Source: a virus. Taken from it: a DNA stretch of 64,000 nucleotides. Location of the stretch: the IMG/VR virus record IMGVR_UViG_3300023171_000009, positions 1 through 64,000 of that record, one strand, 5' to 3'. Shown piece by piece: positions 15,791-22,971 of the stretch (position 1 is the stretch's first letter; every line of letters starts with the position of its first letter). The position numbers were made by a program, and so were the translations under genes. Under the pieces are notes generated by a model. The model did not search any database. It was not told where the DNA came from and was given only the letters and a program-made list of their open reading frames with translations.

Positions 15791-16104
15791 GTTATGTCAT
15801 ATTCTACTGGTTTTGTGTTGCCCGCGTAAGTATTGGCGATTACACCAAGGTTCAATATGTAATCCTGATTACTAAGAAATCGATAATCACACATTGTGCG
15901 TATTATACTTTCAGGCCCTCCAAACTTTAGAACTCCGTAAGCCCATAAAGTAAAAGGAACTGGATTCTCGCAAAGCAAAGATGGACGTTCTTTTAATCCT
16001 TTACAGTCTGAACATTCTTTTTGCAGGATTCCGCCTCTATTGCTCATCACAAAATAATGACCGCGACCAGCGCAAAAGCTACAAAATACACCTATAGTTT
16101 TCAT
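15787..16104 (-). CDS. hypothetical zinc-finger protein, 105 aa
   Basis: The N-terminus has CSFCAGRGHYFVM and then ECSDCKG, two CxxC pairs like a DnaJ-type knuckle. The C-terminal part is paralogous to the 68-aa neighbour (CENPVPFTLWAYGVLKFG). Function unknown; the CxxC pairs suggest zinc binding. Confidence 0.6.
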   Translation of the reverse strand: MKTIGVFCSFCAGRGHYFVMSNRGGILQKECSDCKGLKERPSLLCENPVPFTLWAYGVLKFGGPESIIRTMCDYRFLSNQDYILNLGVIANTYAGNTKPVEYDIT

Positions 16105-16107
16105 GTT

Positions 16108-16413
16108 TTAAATACTCCTGTTAAGCGCGGCTTGGATTGCGTAAGGAGGGAGCATCCCGATTTGAATGCATCCCTTGATGTCTTCAGTTGCACCGATATA
16201 AAACATTGCACGAACTATGCGTTTGATCACGTCAGTAATGTCTTTCTGCAAAACATCGATTCTACGGGAGTCGCCATCGAAATAGAGAGTAGAGATACAG
16301 GCTTTCTTTTCAAGGGCGGTTAAATGCTGAAGTTCTCCAAACATTCTTTCAATGCGAGCCTCATCGATTTTAAGAGCCTTGGCTTGATCCTGTTTCATTT
16401 CGATTGCGTTCAT
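16108..16413 (-). CDS. hypothetical helical protein, 101 aa
   Basis: The start MNAIEMKQDQAKAL at 16413 is chosen because a conserved promoter module ends 6 bases upstream and because another gene (58757-59071) starts MNAIEANKA behind the same module; the longer frame reads through the R1 dyad and promoter. The protein is largely helical. Probably translated from a leaderless transcript. Function unknown. Confidence 0.65.
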   Translation of the reverse strand: MNAIEMKQDQAKALKIDEARIERMFGELQHLTALEKKACISTLYFDGDSRRIDVLQKDITDVIKRIVRAMFYIGATEDIKGCIQIGMLPPYAIQAALNRSI

Positions 16414-16418
16414 GTTTC

Positions 16419-16447
16419 GAAAGTAAGCAGATTTTTTAGAAGCACAA
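16419..16447 (-). promoter_or_regulatory. phage promoter module (TTGC-N17 class)
   Basis: Minus strand TTGTGC (16447-16442), 17 bases, ACTTTC (16424-16419); the ATG begins at 16413. An R1 dyad lies 9 bases upstream of the -35. Confidence 0.55.
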
Positions 16448-16455
16448 CCCCTTTT

Positions 16456-16468
16456 TGCAATTATTTCA
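16456..16468 (-). repeat. R1 dyad, spacer variant, upstream of promoter module
   Basis: TGCAATTATTTCA on plus, followed by CTTTTT. Confidence 0.8.
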
Positions 16469-16480
16469 CTTTTTGGCAAT

Positions 16481-16660
16481 TTAACCCCGTCTACTGGAGT
16501 AATACCAGACGATATTACCTATGATTAACAACATCGCGCCTCCAATCACATACCAAAATAACATATTAAACCATTTTTTTCGGGAAATGTTTGGTTTATA
16601 CAAATCAATGTAACCACACACGATACACAGAACGAAAACTAAGAAGGAGAGTAATTTCAT
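16481..16660 (-). CDS. two-span membrane protein, 59 aa
   Basis: Starts MKLLSFLVFVLCIVCGYIDLY (first span) with a second span MLFWYVIGGAMLLIIGNIVW and ends WYYSSRRG. The start at 16660 overlaps the upstream stop as ATGA. A small inner-membrane protein of unknown role; holin-like in size but not near lysis genes. Confidence 0.6.
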   Translation of the reverse strand: MKLLSFLVFVLCIVCGYIDLYKPNISRKKWFNMLFWYVIGGAMLLIIGNIVWYYSSRRG

Positions 16661-16899
16661 CGTATTCCTTGAGTTGAAGCCACACAATCTTCAGTTAAAT
16701 GTGGAGACGGCGGAAAAGGTATCCCCACTCTTGATAACAAGAAGGTTACTTCTTTTATCCAAGAATCGCGGTCCACGGCTTCAACAAAATAACATTGTCG
16801 CTTTTCTCCATCCACCCCGAATGTTACGTATCCTTTAAAAGTATCACTTTCCTTGGACCACAGCCCTAGTATTTTCCAACGTTGATACAAGAATTTCAT
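16657..16899 (-). CDS. hypothetical protein, 80 aa
   Basis: Starts MKFLYQRWKILGLWSKESD at 16899, coupled by ATGA to the 55-aa membrane gene upstream; a longer in-frame start would overlap that gene. Contains GYVTFGVDGEKRQCYFVEAV. Soluble, unknown function. Confidence 0.6.
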   Translation of the reverse strand: MKFLYQRWKILGLWSKESDTFKGYVTFGVDGEKRQCYFVEAVDRDSWIKEVTFLLSRVGIPFPPSPHLTEDCVASTQGIR

Positions 16900-17063
16900 G
16901 AAAAGAATAGTTGTTTCACCCCTCCTGCTAACATCCAACCTGCAAGAATAAAAAGAGCGCTGGAAAGTAAAAATCCATACTCCTCTTCGCCTTTTTGCCT
17001 AAATCGATCCTTCAGACATCTAGCAACCAAAATTAATACAATAGAAGCTAAAATAAATCTCAT
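16896..17063 (-). CDS. two-span membrane protein, 55 aa
   Basis: ATG at 17063 and TGA at 16896, each overlapping a neighbour as ATGA. Spans are MRFILASIVLILVARCL and FLLSSALFILAGWML, with a charged loop RFRQKGEEEYG between them. The double coupling makes translation likely. Function unknown. Confidence 0.65.
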   Translation of the reverse strand: MRFILASIVLILVARCLKDRFRQKGEEEYGFLLSSALFILAGWMLAGGVKQLFFS

Positions 17064-17539
17064 GATGTTAATAAAGGGCAGGTTGTTAACTCGGGAATTA
17101 TAGTTCCCTTGAGTGGTGGATATGAGATAAAATAAATAAATTTATTGGTGATTGGGATTTTACTTGATTTAATCAGCAGTCTCAACAATTCAAACCCGAA
17201 ATCAAAATTTCCCCAATTCGCGGCAAACCATTGAGACAAGGACGGGTTAGGGCTTACGCTGTATCCGGGTAGATCAAATCTAGCTCCATAATTTTGATAA
17301 GCGTCAATGCCTGATAGCCTGTAAACATGACCGAGAGCTTTAAACAGATATCCGGTTAAGTAATCAATCTCAGTTTGGCTGTGCTCAGCTATGTATTTTG
17401 CAACAATTTCACTTTCTGGCCCTTTAGAAAGCTTTGGGTGATAGTCTTTAACCAAGCCCGTGATCGGAGGCTTGAACTGTGGCCGGGGTTCCGGTCTTAA
17501 AATAACTTTCGACGGTGGTTTTTTTATCTGGAATTTCAT
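17060..17539 (-). CDS. hypothetical protein, 159 aa, tagged N-terminus
   Basis: The start MKFQIKKPPSKVILRPEPRP matches the MKLKLKKP-type tag. A proline-rich linker leads to PESEIVAKYIAEHSQTEID, where EIVA is coded by an R1 dyad. The remainder is a helical domain (YLFKALGHVYRLSGIDAYQN). It overlaps the upstream gene by 92 bases. Function unknown. Confidence 0.6.
   Translation of the reverse strand: MKFQIKKPPSKVILRPEPRPQFKPPITGLVKDYHPKLSKGPESEIVAKYIAEHSQTEIDYLTGYLFKALGHVYRLSGIDAYQNYGARFDLPGYSVSPNPSLSQWFAANWGNFDFGFELLRLLIKSSKIPITNKFIYFISYPPLKGTIIPELTTCPLLTS
17399..17411 (-). repeat. R1 dyad, spacer variant
   Basis: TGCAACAATTTCA on plus; in frame, still coding EIVA, in the 159-aa gene. Confidence 0.8.
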
Positions 17540-17993
17540 TAGGGAATAATTCTTGTATCTTAGCATTTATTTTTAGAAGACAATTAGCCCATCCCCAATG
17601 GTAATTGTCTTGAAAACCATGAATAGGATCTGCGATTGGAGCAAGAACCATTTCTTCAAAAAACTCCGTAAATTGCCTAACACCTTTTTGATTAGAAACT
17701 CCTTTATCTGGAATTTCATTGATCAAATTAAACAGTTCGTCTTTGTATTCGCGTAAAGCTTGAATTTGTTCTTCTTTAGAAAGCGCTCCTTTACCTAGAT
17801 CATAGGCATCAATAAACACTTCATGGTCATCCGGCAGTTGAACCGCAAGCATTACTTTTTGCGAAGAACTGAACTTAGTATCCGTGCCCTCATTACAGAT
17901 ACGCATACTGATAACGTAATTTACGTTGATGTCTCTTCCGTTTTTAAGTCTGATTAATTTCATATTAAATATATTGTAATTATTAGCGCTCAT
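17448..17993 (-). CDS. hypothetical protein, 181 aa
   Basis: Begins MSANNYNIFNMKLIRLKNGR; MKLIRLKNG at 17963 is an alternative start. The body has a repeated NEIPDK peptide at about residues 92 and 151, reflecting an 18-bp direct repeat in the DNA. The last 25 residues overlap the next gene in another frame and may be a product of rearrangement. No family recognised. Confidence 0.55.
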   Translation of the reverse strand: MSANNYNIFNMKLIRLKNGRDINVNYVISMRICNEGTDTKFSSSQKVMLAVQLPDDHEVFIDAYDLGKGALSKEEQIQALREYKDELFNLINEIPDKGVSNQKGVRQFTEFFEEMVLAPIADPIHGFQDNYHWGWANCLLKINAKIQELFPNEIPDKKTTVESYFKTGTPATVQASDHGLG

Positions 17994-17996
17994 GCT

Positions 17997-18380
17997 TTAA
18001 AGAAGTCCAGTCTTAATAAACGTATCAGCGGATTCAGGTTCGAAACTATGAACGCCAAACATAAAACCATGTGCATAATATCCATTATGGCAATTGAATA
18101 AGTGTAAGAAAAGTTCTTTATCTTCGAATACTAGCCTAAATATAGCTATCCCTCCTTCATCAAGACCAGGTGCATCTGCTAATTTTTTAAAGTAAGTGGT
18201 ATCAAAACACCAGCCATCAAATTCCAAGGTCTTTAACCCATTAAACTCCGGCTCTACAGCTTCTTTGTATGAAATAAACCAATCCGCGTATTCACAACAA
18301 TCTTGGCCTAAATCATACCCAACAAAAACATTGTTATCGTCAACAAAGTTTATCTTTTGGCCTGTTTCAAATATTTTCAT
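17997..18380 (-). CDS. hypothetical protein, 127 aa
   Basis: Begins MKIFETGQKINFVDDNNVFV and contains CCEYADWFISYKEAV and IAIFRLVFEDKELFLHLFNC. Acidic, soluble, mixed alpha/beta. Ends 3 bases before the next start. Function unknown. Confidence 0.55.
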   Translation of the reverse strand: MKIFETGQKINFVDDNNVFVGYDLGQDCCEYADWFISYKEAVEPEFNGLKTLEFDGWCFDTTYFKKLADAPGLDEGGIAIFRLVFEDKELFLHLFNCHNGYYAHGFMFGVHSFEPESADTFIKTGLL

Positions 18381-18391
18381 TTTAAATTGAT

Positions 18392-18715
18392 TTAATAAGC
18401 TTTAAAGGTTTGAGCTTCTTGATACCAGCTATATCCTCCGCCAATTTTCATTGGTCCGCGAGGGCAGCGTAAAGTTGGTTGTTTGTGATCTGCGTAAGCC
18501 CTTCCGCATTGCCTACATTTTTTGCTTAATTGAATTGTCGAACCATACTCACCCCGTCTATTATCGTAATGGTTTAGGGCGTTTATGATTTTATTAGCTG
18601 CAAGGGCGGTTTTACATGCAGCAAGAACTTCCCCGGACTCCTTTATCACAAATTCGTGATGCCCTGTAGTAGGGTTTATTTCATGCCAGTGGGAATATTT
18701 AGGAGGTTTAGGCAT
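18392..18715 (-). CDS. zinc-finger-like hypothetical protein, 107 aa
   Basis: Begins MPKPPKYSHWHEINPTTGHH. A CRQCGRAYADHKQPTLRCP segment (CxxC ... H ... C) looks like a zinc knuckle near residue 70. The N-terminal part KESGEVLAACKTALAANKII is helical. Function unknown. Confidence 0.6.
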   Translation of the reverse strand: MPKPPKYSHWHEINPTTGHHEFVIKESGEVLAACKTALAANKIINALNHYDNRRGEYGSTIQLSKKCRQCGRAYADHKQPTLRCPRGPMKIGGGYSWYQEAQTFKAY

Positions 18716-18719
18716 AAAG

Positions 18720-19253
18720 TTATTCTGTAGGGAATTCTATAGCTATTCCTGATTCAAGGACGGTGATTTTCTTGGAAATCCATTGTAAGGTGCTGTCAGC
18801 CCAAGAAACTGTTAGGTTATATTTCCTTGGGTATATTAGGAAATCGTCATTAGGGGTTGCGCACCAAGTATAATCCTTACCCGGTCCCGACAATATCTTT
18901 TTTAGCGCTTCGCTGGCCGAAATATACAGGCAAAGACGCACTCCTTGCCGTTCAAACCGCCGTGCATGGGAGTCAAATGCGTCAAAAGCTGCTTTAAAGG
19001 CTCCCTGTCCTCTTGAGATCGCGTAGACTCTTTTGAACTCTTTACCTTGTTCGATATAAGGCTCAAGTATAGTAGGCGTTCGGGCCACTGCTCCTTTACA
19101 AGAAGCGAATGCTTGATTCAATGAACTTTTTGTTTCACCCGTATGCGGTCTGACTAATACGGAGCGCGCTTGACGTAATGGGCCGGGTTCAAAGTTTGCA
19201 ATAATTTCATTTTCTTTTTCAGGTTCAATTTTGATGCCGCGTTTAAGTTTCAT
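18720..19253 (-). CDS. hypothetical protein, 177 aa, tagged N-terminus
   Basis: Start MKLKRGIKIEPEKENEIIAN at 19253, coupled by ATGA to the small membrane gene upstream. It combines the MKLK-type tag with an R1 dyad read as EIIA at residues 16-19. The rest is soluble, mixed alpha/beta with LCLYISASEALKKIL and a beta tail ending IEFPTE. Function unknown. Confidence 0.6.
   Translation of the reverse strand: MKLKRGIKIEPEKENEIIANFEPGPLRQARSVLVRPHTGETKSSLNQAFASCKGAVARTPTILEPYIEQGKEFKRVYAISRGQGAFKAAFDAFDSHARRFERQGVRLCLYISASEALKKILSGPGKDYTWCATPNDDFLIYPRKYNLTVSWADSTLQWISKKITVLESGIAIEFPTE
19197..19209 (-). repeat. R1 dyad, spacer variant
   Basis: TGCAATAATTTCA on plus; in frame as EIIA in the 177-aa gene. 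Confidence 0.75.
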
Positions 19254-19414
19254 GATAAGGACGGTAAGCATATTATGGATACTATTCCAACTCCTGCCAA
19301 GATACAAAGGATGGAGCCTCCTAAAGATTTAAAAAACCCTAACCCGCATAGGAGCATAAAAATAAACTCCATAAATCCACCTAGTGCTAGGGCAATTAAA
19401 ATCGTGTTTTGCAT
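19250..19414 (-). CDS. two-span membrane protein, 54 aa
   Basis: ATG at 19414 (MQNTILIALALGGFMEFIF) to TGA at 19250, which overlaps the next start as ATGA. Second span GGSILCILAGVGIVSIICL. Small membrane proteins like this recur in the region; function unknown. Confidence 0.6.
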   Translation of the reverse strand: MQNTILIALALGGFMEFIFMLLCGLGFFKSLGGSILCILAGVGIVSIICLPSLS

Positions 19415-19415
19415 A

Positions 19416-19772
19416 TTATTTAAGTAATTTGGTTTCTAACCCAAATGTCATTAATCCTAATTCAATTAATCTTTTTTTATCTCGATTTCTTTTTACCTGT
19501 GCTTTATATTTTTCAGGATTTCTTTTTTTCCAGGCGATGACACTCTCTTGCACTTTTTTAGAGTTATTTCTAACCCAATCACGGCGTGTCTTTTTAAACT
19601 GTTCAAGATTATTAATACGCCATTTAGCTGCTTGCCTTCTAGTATAGCCAGATACTACTAGAGACTTTTGATACTCTTTTACCTTTTCCTTATTCGCTAA
19701 CTTCCATGCTTTAGAGGCCGCTTTAGCTTTTTCTTTTTGACTATTTGACATACGTGAATATGGCGTCGGCAT
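19416..19772 (-). CDS. basic protein resembling the DNA-binding part of HNH-type phage proteins
   Basis: 118 aa, very Lys/Arg-rich, with repeated W/Y-x-x-x-NxxK units such as AWKLANKEKVKEYQKSL, RDWVRNNSKKVQESV and AWKKRNPEKYKAQVKR. Such repeats occur N-terminal to HNH nucleases in phages, but no HNH motif is present, so it may be a truncated or standalone nucleic-acid-binding module. Confidence 0.5.
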   Translation of the reverse strand: MPTPYSRMSNSQKEKAKAASKAWKLANKEKVKEYQKSLVVSGYTRRQAAKWRINNLEQFKKTRRDWVRNNSKKVQESVIAWKKRNPEKYKAQVKRNRDKKRLIELGLMTFGLETKLLK

Positions 19773-19777
19773 ATCGA

Positions 19778-20356
19778 TTACTTTTTAAAAGCGTGCTCCC
19801 ATATTGCTACTGCAACTTGCATTTCTCTGTGTGTCATAGTAAAAGAAATCCCCATTAAAGCTTTTTGAAAATTATCTTTATTAACAATGTCGCCTTTAAA
19901 TTGATTAAATTTGGCAGGACGACTATTTAAGTATTTCTTCTGGTCTATAGGTGTCCTTAGATTATTGCCATCAAAAACCTGAATTACCTCTTTGTATGTT
20001 AAAGTTTTCGGATCGACTTTAACAGTTTCTAAAGTATCAGGATTAACGAAATCAACACCTTTAGATATAACTTGCTGTTGTATAGTTATAGGCGCGTCTC
20101 GTAAACGATAAGCCCACAAAGATGTTTCCATCAGTAACTCAGGAAGCATTCGATTTTCGCCTATTTTAACCAAACTAGAAATTAAAGTCTTCGGAAGACC
20201 AGAACGTTCAATCAACTCTTCTTGCGATACTCCCTTATTAATTATAGAAACTGTCAACTTTCCAGCCTCCATTAAATTCCGAGAAGCTGAAGAAAGTAAA
20301 GTTTTTAATTGATCAATATCGGAAATACAAGACGGGCGTAAATTAGAGATTTTCAT
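19778..20356 (-). CDS. putative HTH-containing regulator, 192 aa
   Basis: A possible helix-turn-helix lies at about residues 45-66 (GVSQEELIERSGLPKTLISS). The remainder is helical with ALMGISFTMTHREMQVAVAI. It is preceded by a TTGC-type promoter candidate and an ATCCTTCCAA leader, so it may be expressed from its own promoter. It is one candidate for a DNA-binding regulator of the dispersed dyads, but this is speculative. Confidence 0.45.
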   Translation of the reverse strand: MKISNLRPSCISDIDQLKTLLSSASRNLMEAGKLTVSIINKGVSQEELIERSGLPKTLISSLVKIGENRMLPELLMETSLWAYRLRDAPITIQQQVISKGVDFVNPDTLETVKVDPKTLTYKEVIQVFDGNNLRTPIDQKKYLNSRPAKFNQFKGDIVNKDNFQKALMGISFTMTHREMQVAVAIWEHAFKK

Positions 20357-20374
20357 ATCTTGGAAGGATTTTAT

Positions 20375-20403
20375 TAAGGTATCCAGTTTAATCTGAAACG
20401 CAA
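20375..20403 (-). promoter_or_regulatory. candidate TTGC-N17 promoter of the HTH gene
   Basis: Minus strand TTGCGT (20403-20398), 17 bases, ACCTTA (20380-20375). The leader before the ATG at 20356 contains ATCCTTCCAA, as at three other module genes. Confidence 0.4.
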
Positions 20404-20446
20404 GCGGTATTAGTTAAGTTTCTTTACTAGCTTGTCCCTAGGCGAT

Positions 20447-20698
20447 TTATTTTGCACAAAAGATAGGAGCCATCGAATAGCTGCCCATGGGTTTAATGTA
20501 TTCACAAGAACCGTCGTTCATTACGTAGATTTTACAGCGTTTTTCCTCGCGGTTAATAAGGACGGTTGCCATAGACTTGGTGCGGCTAAGAACCTTGCAC
20601 TCAAAGATAGTATCGTAATCGCAGGCACTACGGGCGGTAAGAGTCTGGCCTGCTTTTACGGTAGGGGCGTTTTCTTTGAGGATTGTTTTTGTTTTCAT
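20447..20698 (-). CDS. hypothetical protein, 83 aa
   Basis: Begins MKTKTILKENAPTVKAGQTL and reads as a small beta-barrel-like protein (ATVLINREEKRCKIYVMNDG). It is directly behind a TTGC-N17 promoter module with an R1 dyad upstream. Function unknown. Confidence 0.6.
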   Translation of the reverse strand: MKTKTILKENAPTVKAGQTLTARSACDYDTIFECKVLSRTKSMATVLINREEKRCKIYVMNDGSCEYIKPMGSYSMAPIFCAK

Positions 20699-20710
20699 TG
20701 TGGTGTTTTC

Positions 20711-20739
20711 TGTTTAACTCGGTTTTTTAAGCTCCGCAA
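20711..20739 (-). promoter_or_regulatory. phage promoter module (TTGC-N17 class)
   Basis: Minus strand TTGCGG (20739-20734), 17 bases, TAAACA (20716-20711), with AAAAAAGGG just upstream and an R1 variant at 20758-20770. Confidence 0.55.
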
Positions 20740-20757
20740 ACCCTTTTTTCGAAATTT

Positions 20758-20770
20758 TGCAACTATTTCA
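20758..20770 (-). repeat. R1 dyad, spacer variant, upstream of promoter module
   Basis: TGCAACTATTTCA on plus, between two genes. Confidence 0.8.
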
Positions 20771-20772
20771 AA

Positions 20773-21078
20773 TCAATACCCCATTTCGCGTTCCTCTTTT
20801 TCAGAAACGTAACAATCTTTACAGTAGCCTGACCGATAAATTTTGTTATACCGGGTAGGAGAACATCCGCAACCCTTGCAACGGTAATGGACAAAAGGTT
20901 TCTTTTCTTGAGGAGCGGCACTGGCGGAATTAACGATGTCACGGGCTTGATCCGCCTTGGAAACATCAACCATCCAACATTTTTGATCGGGATTCCATTT
21001 CGCCCCAAGCTCCTTAAGCTTGTCCTTTACGGGGAAGGTATTGCCTACGATTGCAACTTTAGAAGAATTAGCAGTCAT
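20773..21078 (-). CDS. DUF5710-like protein with zinc finger, 101 aa
   Basis: Start MTANSSKVAIVGNTFPVKD at 21078 follows the promoter module; longer starts run through it. Residues 10-45 (FPVKDKLKELGAKWNPDQK, CWMVDV) match the DUF5710/primase-associated pattern of a short strand-turn-helix next to KxLGAKW. The C-terminus has HYRCKGCGCSPTRY and YCKDCYV, a zinc knuckle. It probably binds nucleic acid. Confidence 0.65.
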   Translation of the reverse strand: MTANSSKVAIVGNTFPVKDKLKELGAKWNPDQKCWMVDVSKADQARDIVNSASAAPQEKKPFVHYRCKGCGCSPTRYNKIYRSGYCKDCYVSEKEEREMGY

Positions 21079-21119
21079 TTTGTTTGGAAGGATTGAAATT
21101 AGCCATTTGGATGTGTTTC

Positions 21120-21148
21120 GATCATTCCACAGTTTTTTGCCTGTGCAA
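21120..21148 (-). promoter_or_regulatory. phage promoter module (TTGC-N17 class)
   Basis: Minus strand TTGCAC (21148-21143), 17 bases, ATGATC (21125-21120), preceded by AAAAAAGGGC. The leader to the ATG at 21078 carries ATCCTTCCAAACAAA. Confidence 0.55.
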
Positions 21149-21176
21149 GCCCTTTTTTCGTAAATTTTCAAAAAAG

Positions 21177-21189
21177 TGAAATCGTTGCA
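21177..21189 (+). repeat. R1 dyad, exact, between terminator and promoter
   Basis: TGAAATCGTTGCA on plus, directly after the hairpin T-run on the minus strand. Confidence 0.9.
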
Positions 21190-21221
21190 AAAAAGAACCG
21201 GATTCCGATCAAGGAATCCGG
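21188..21221 (-). terminator. intrinsic terminator after the spanin-like gene
   Basis: Minus strand CCGGATTCC (21221-21213) and GGAATCCGG (21206-21198), 9-bp stem with a 6-base loop, then TTCTTTTTT. Ends the operon above and is followed by an R1 dyad and a new promoter module. Confidence 0.85.
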
Positions 21222-21239
21222 CTAAAATCAACAGGCTTA

Positions 21240-21515
21240 TTATTTTTTCTCCCTATCTTCCGGGAAAGGCTCCAGTAAATCTTGATAGTGAACAGTTTGC
21301 TTTATCGGATCGTTTTTATACCTCCACTCTCGTTCACGCTGCATTGCTTTCTTCTCAGCTAAGTCGATAACGGCTAAATCCTGTTCAAGAAGCGTTATCT
21401 TGTCCTCTTTCTCAGAAACTTCCGCTTTTAGCGAATGCACGCTCTTTGAAAAGTTACTAACGCGCAAAGACTGAACAAACGCGACAAAGCCTAAAAAAAT
21501 TACTACGTATTTCAT
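21240..21515 (-). CDS. Rz-like inner-membrane spanin candidate, 91 aa
   Basis: An N-terminal signal-anchor (YVVIFLGFVAFVQSL, residues 3-17) is followed by a long charged coiled coil (SVHSLKAEVSEKEDKITLLE) and a basic tail. This is the layout of i-spanins, and the gene directly follows an endolysin candidate and precedes a terminator. No overlapping o-spanin frame was found; the lipoprotein at 59648-60076 is far away. Assignment is by context. Confidence 0.5.
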   Translation of the reverse strand: MKYVVIFLGFVAFVQSLRVSNFSKSVHSLKAEVSEKEDKITLLEQDLAVIDLAEKKAMQREREWRYKNDPIKQTVHYQDLLEPFPEDREKK

Positions 21516-21519
21516 GGCA

Positions 21520-22197
21520 TTAATTGATTGGTCCGTTGATAAGTTTGACTGGACAAATTTTTTGCTTTAACTTATCCATCCATTTATAAACAGTTGCCAA
21601 CATAAAATCGTTATACTGGCTAGGCGGTATGGTTTGGCACCCCCACGAACTTGTGCCGCTATTACCTCCACGATGATAGTTGATAGCACCATAGATTTCC
21701 TCAACGTAGCGGGCATTTTTTGCGCCGGGTTTTCCATTATCGCGGATTATAGGAAAATGCCCGTAGTTCTCAATACCGTATTTTTCGGCCTGCTCCTCGT
21801 CCGGTTGACGTAATGCTTGATAAGCTCCCTTGTGAAGTCCTCTTATAAAGTAGTGAACACCTTGATCAAGCATAGCGTAAGGTTTTCCAAGGGCAGCGTT
21901 CCACCCGATAATGCTAGGGTCTGTATTAGCATTGAATGCGTGAATCCCTTCAGGAGTTATAACAAAAGCGGCATCGTCGTAATCCCCGACATCATTCACC
22001 CTTGGTTTCCCTATAGTGTCGGCATAATAAGCCCTAACATTCAGAATACAAAGTTTATATTGATCCGGAATAGCCGGAACTGACTTTACATACGTAAATG
22101 CAGAGCCGTCTTTTGGAGTTTTATACTCCGATCTAGCTAGCTTTAAAATAAGGCTTTCGGGAGCCTGCGGGCGCGAACGTGGGATTTGTCCTGACAT
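21520..22197 (-). CDS. putative endolysin with L,D-transpeptidase-like motif
   Basis: 225 aa from MSGQIPRSRPQAPESL. The segment INYHRGGNSGTSSWGCQTIP near residue 180 places His, Ser, Gly and Cys as in YkuD-type catalytic centres (H...S-x-G-C), followed by PSQYNDFM. Such proteins occur as phage peptidoglycan-active enzymes. An i-spanin-like gene follows, suggesting a lysis pair. No signal peptide is visible. Whether it hydrolyses or modifies peptidoglycan cannot be told from sequence. Confidence 0.55.
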   Translation of the reverse strand: MSGQIPRSRPQAPESLILKLARSEYKTPKDGSAFTYVKSVPAIPDQYKLCILNVRAYYADTIGKPRVNDVGDYDDAAFVITPEGIHAFNANTDPSIIGWNAALGKPYAMLDQGVHYFIRGLHKGAYQALRQPDEEQAEKYGIENYGHFPIIRDNGKPGAKNARYVEEIYGAINYHRGGNSGTSSWGCQTIPPSQYNDFMLATVYKWMDKLKQKICPVKLINGPIN

Positions 22198-22198
22198 A

Positions 22199-22705
22199 CT
22201 ATTTTTTAGGTAAAGGTCTAGCCACAATTGGCCGTGATTTAGGGTATTTCGAAAACTCTAAACACTTTGGATCAATAGGGCCAGTAGTTGATTTAACAAA
22301 TTGAAATACCGGCGGTAACTGAGGTTCTCCTAGAGCATACGGCTCTGTCGTTACAGAATGTTTTTCAGCGCTAACAAAAATAAAATTCGAAGTATATTCG
22401 GTTCTAAGCCAAGAACTTCCCCTGCAAATTCCAATAACAAACCTACTCCACGCTTCTTGTGCAGTCCTTCCGCGTTCCCCCATTAAAGTGTGCGTGACGT
22501 GCTTAGGGATTGGCGTTTGTCCGCCGTCTCCAAACATTTTTGGGTTATAAACTTTAGCACTGAGTCGCCATCTATAAACAACGTTAGTAGCTACGTCGGT
22601 AAATGGATTTTCAGGAATAACGCTCCCTTCAAGGGCGGGTATTTCTCTTGGTAAAGAAACAGGCACAACCTCCTTAGCTTTGGAAATAATTCTTTTTAGT
22701 TTCAT
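22199..22705 (-). CDS. hypothetical protein, 168 aa, tagged N-terminus
   Basis: Begins MKLKRIISKAKEVVPVSLPR, one of the MKLK-tagged starts. The body is beta-rich (VVYRWRLSAKVYNPKMFGDG) and ends in a proline-rich basic tail RPIVARPLPKK. It lies between the PAAR gene and the endolysin candidate; a virion-associated role is possible by context only. Confidence 0.55.
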   Translation of the reverse strand: MKLKRIISKAKEVVPVSLPREIPALEGSVIPENPFTDVATNVVYRWRLSAKVYNPKMFGDGGQTPIPKHVTHTLMGERGRTAQEAWSRFVIGICRGSSWLRTEYTSNFIFVSAEKHSVTTEPYALGEPQLPPVFQFVKSTTGPIDPKCLEFSKYPKSRPIVARPLPKK

Positions 22706-22971
22706 AGACTAATTCTATAGGAGGGTTGAGAAGATATCAAGGCATCACCACAAGATGCTAAATCTGTTTGCTTACAAGCTGGAATACCATCGATCCTGTA
22801 AGAGGGAGAATTACCAACCATTAAAGCGGCGTCATGCGGTGAATCTCCGTGAGGCGTAACAGGGTCGGCAAGTCTAACAACCGGTAAACCATTAACCCGA
22901 TAGTTAAATTGCGTGGAGATAACCGGACCACCAGCTAAATCACCAAGAACTCCTATAGGAAAAGAAATCAT
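22702..22971 (-). CDS. PAAR-repeat spike-tip protein, 89 aa
   Basis: The full length fits a PAAR protein: FPIGVLGDLAGGPVISTQ, FNYRVNGLPVVRLADPV, TPHGDSPHDAALMVG and SPSYRIDGIPACKQTDLASC, with His and Cys residues suited to metal binding at the cone tip. PAAR proteins sharpen the spike of contractile tails, consistent with the gpD/gpU genes at the other end of the window. Overlaps both neighbours by 4 bases. Confidence 0.8.
   Translation of the reverse strand: MISFPIGVLGDLAGGPVISTQFNYRVNGLPVVRLADPVTPHGDSPHDAALMVGNSPSYRIDGIPACKQTDLASCGDALISSQPSYRISL

Noticed and set aside
16414-16479. N-terminal extension MPKSEIIAKRGCASKK of the gene at 16108
   Set aside because: It reads through the R1 dyad and promoter module; the ATG at 16413 lies at the promoter end and is shared with another gene.
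18757-18765. R2 motif as a -35 box with a downstream -10 inside genes
   Set aside because: At the intragenic sites checked no TATAAT-like box follows at 15-18 bases, so a general promoter role was not supported.
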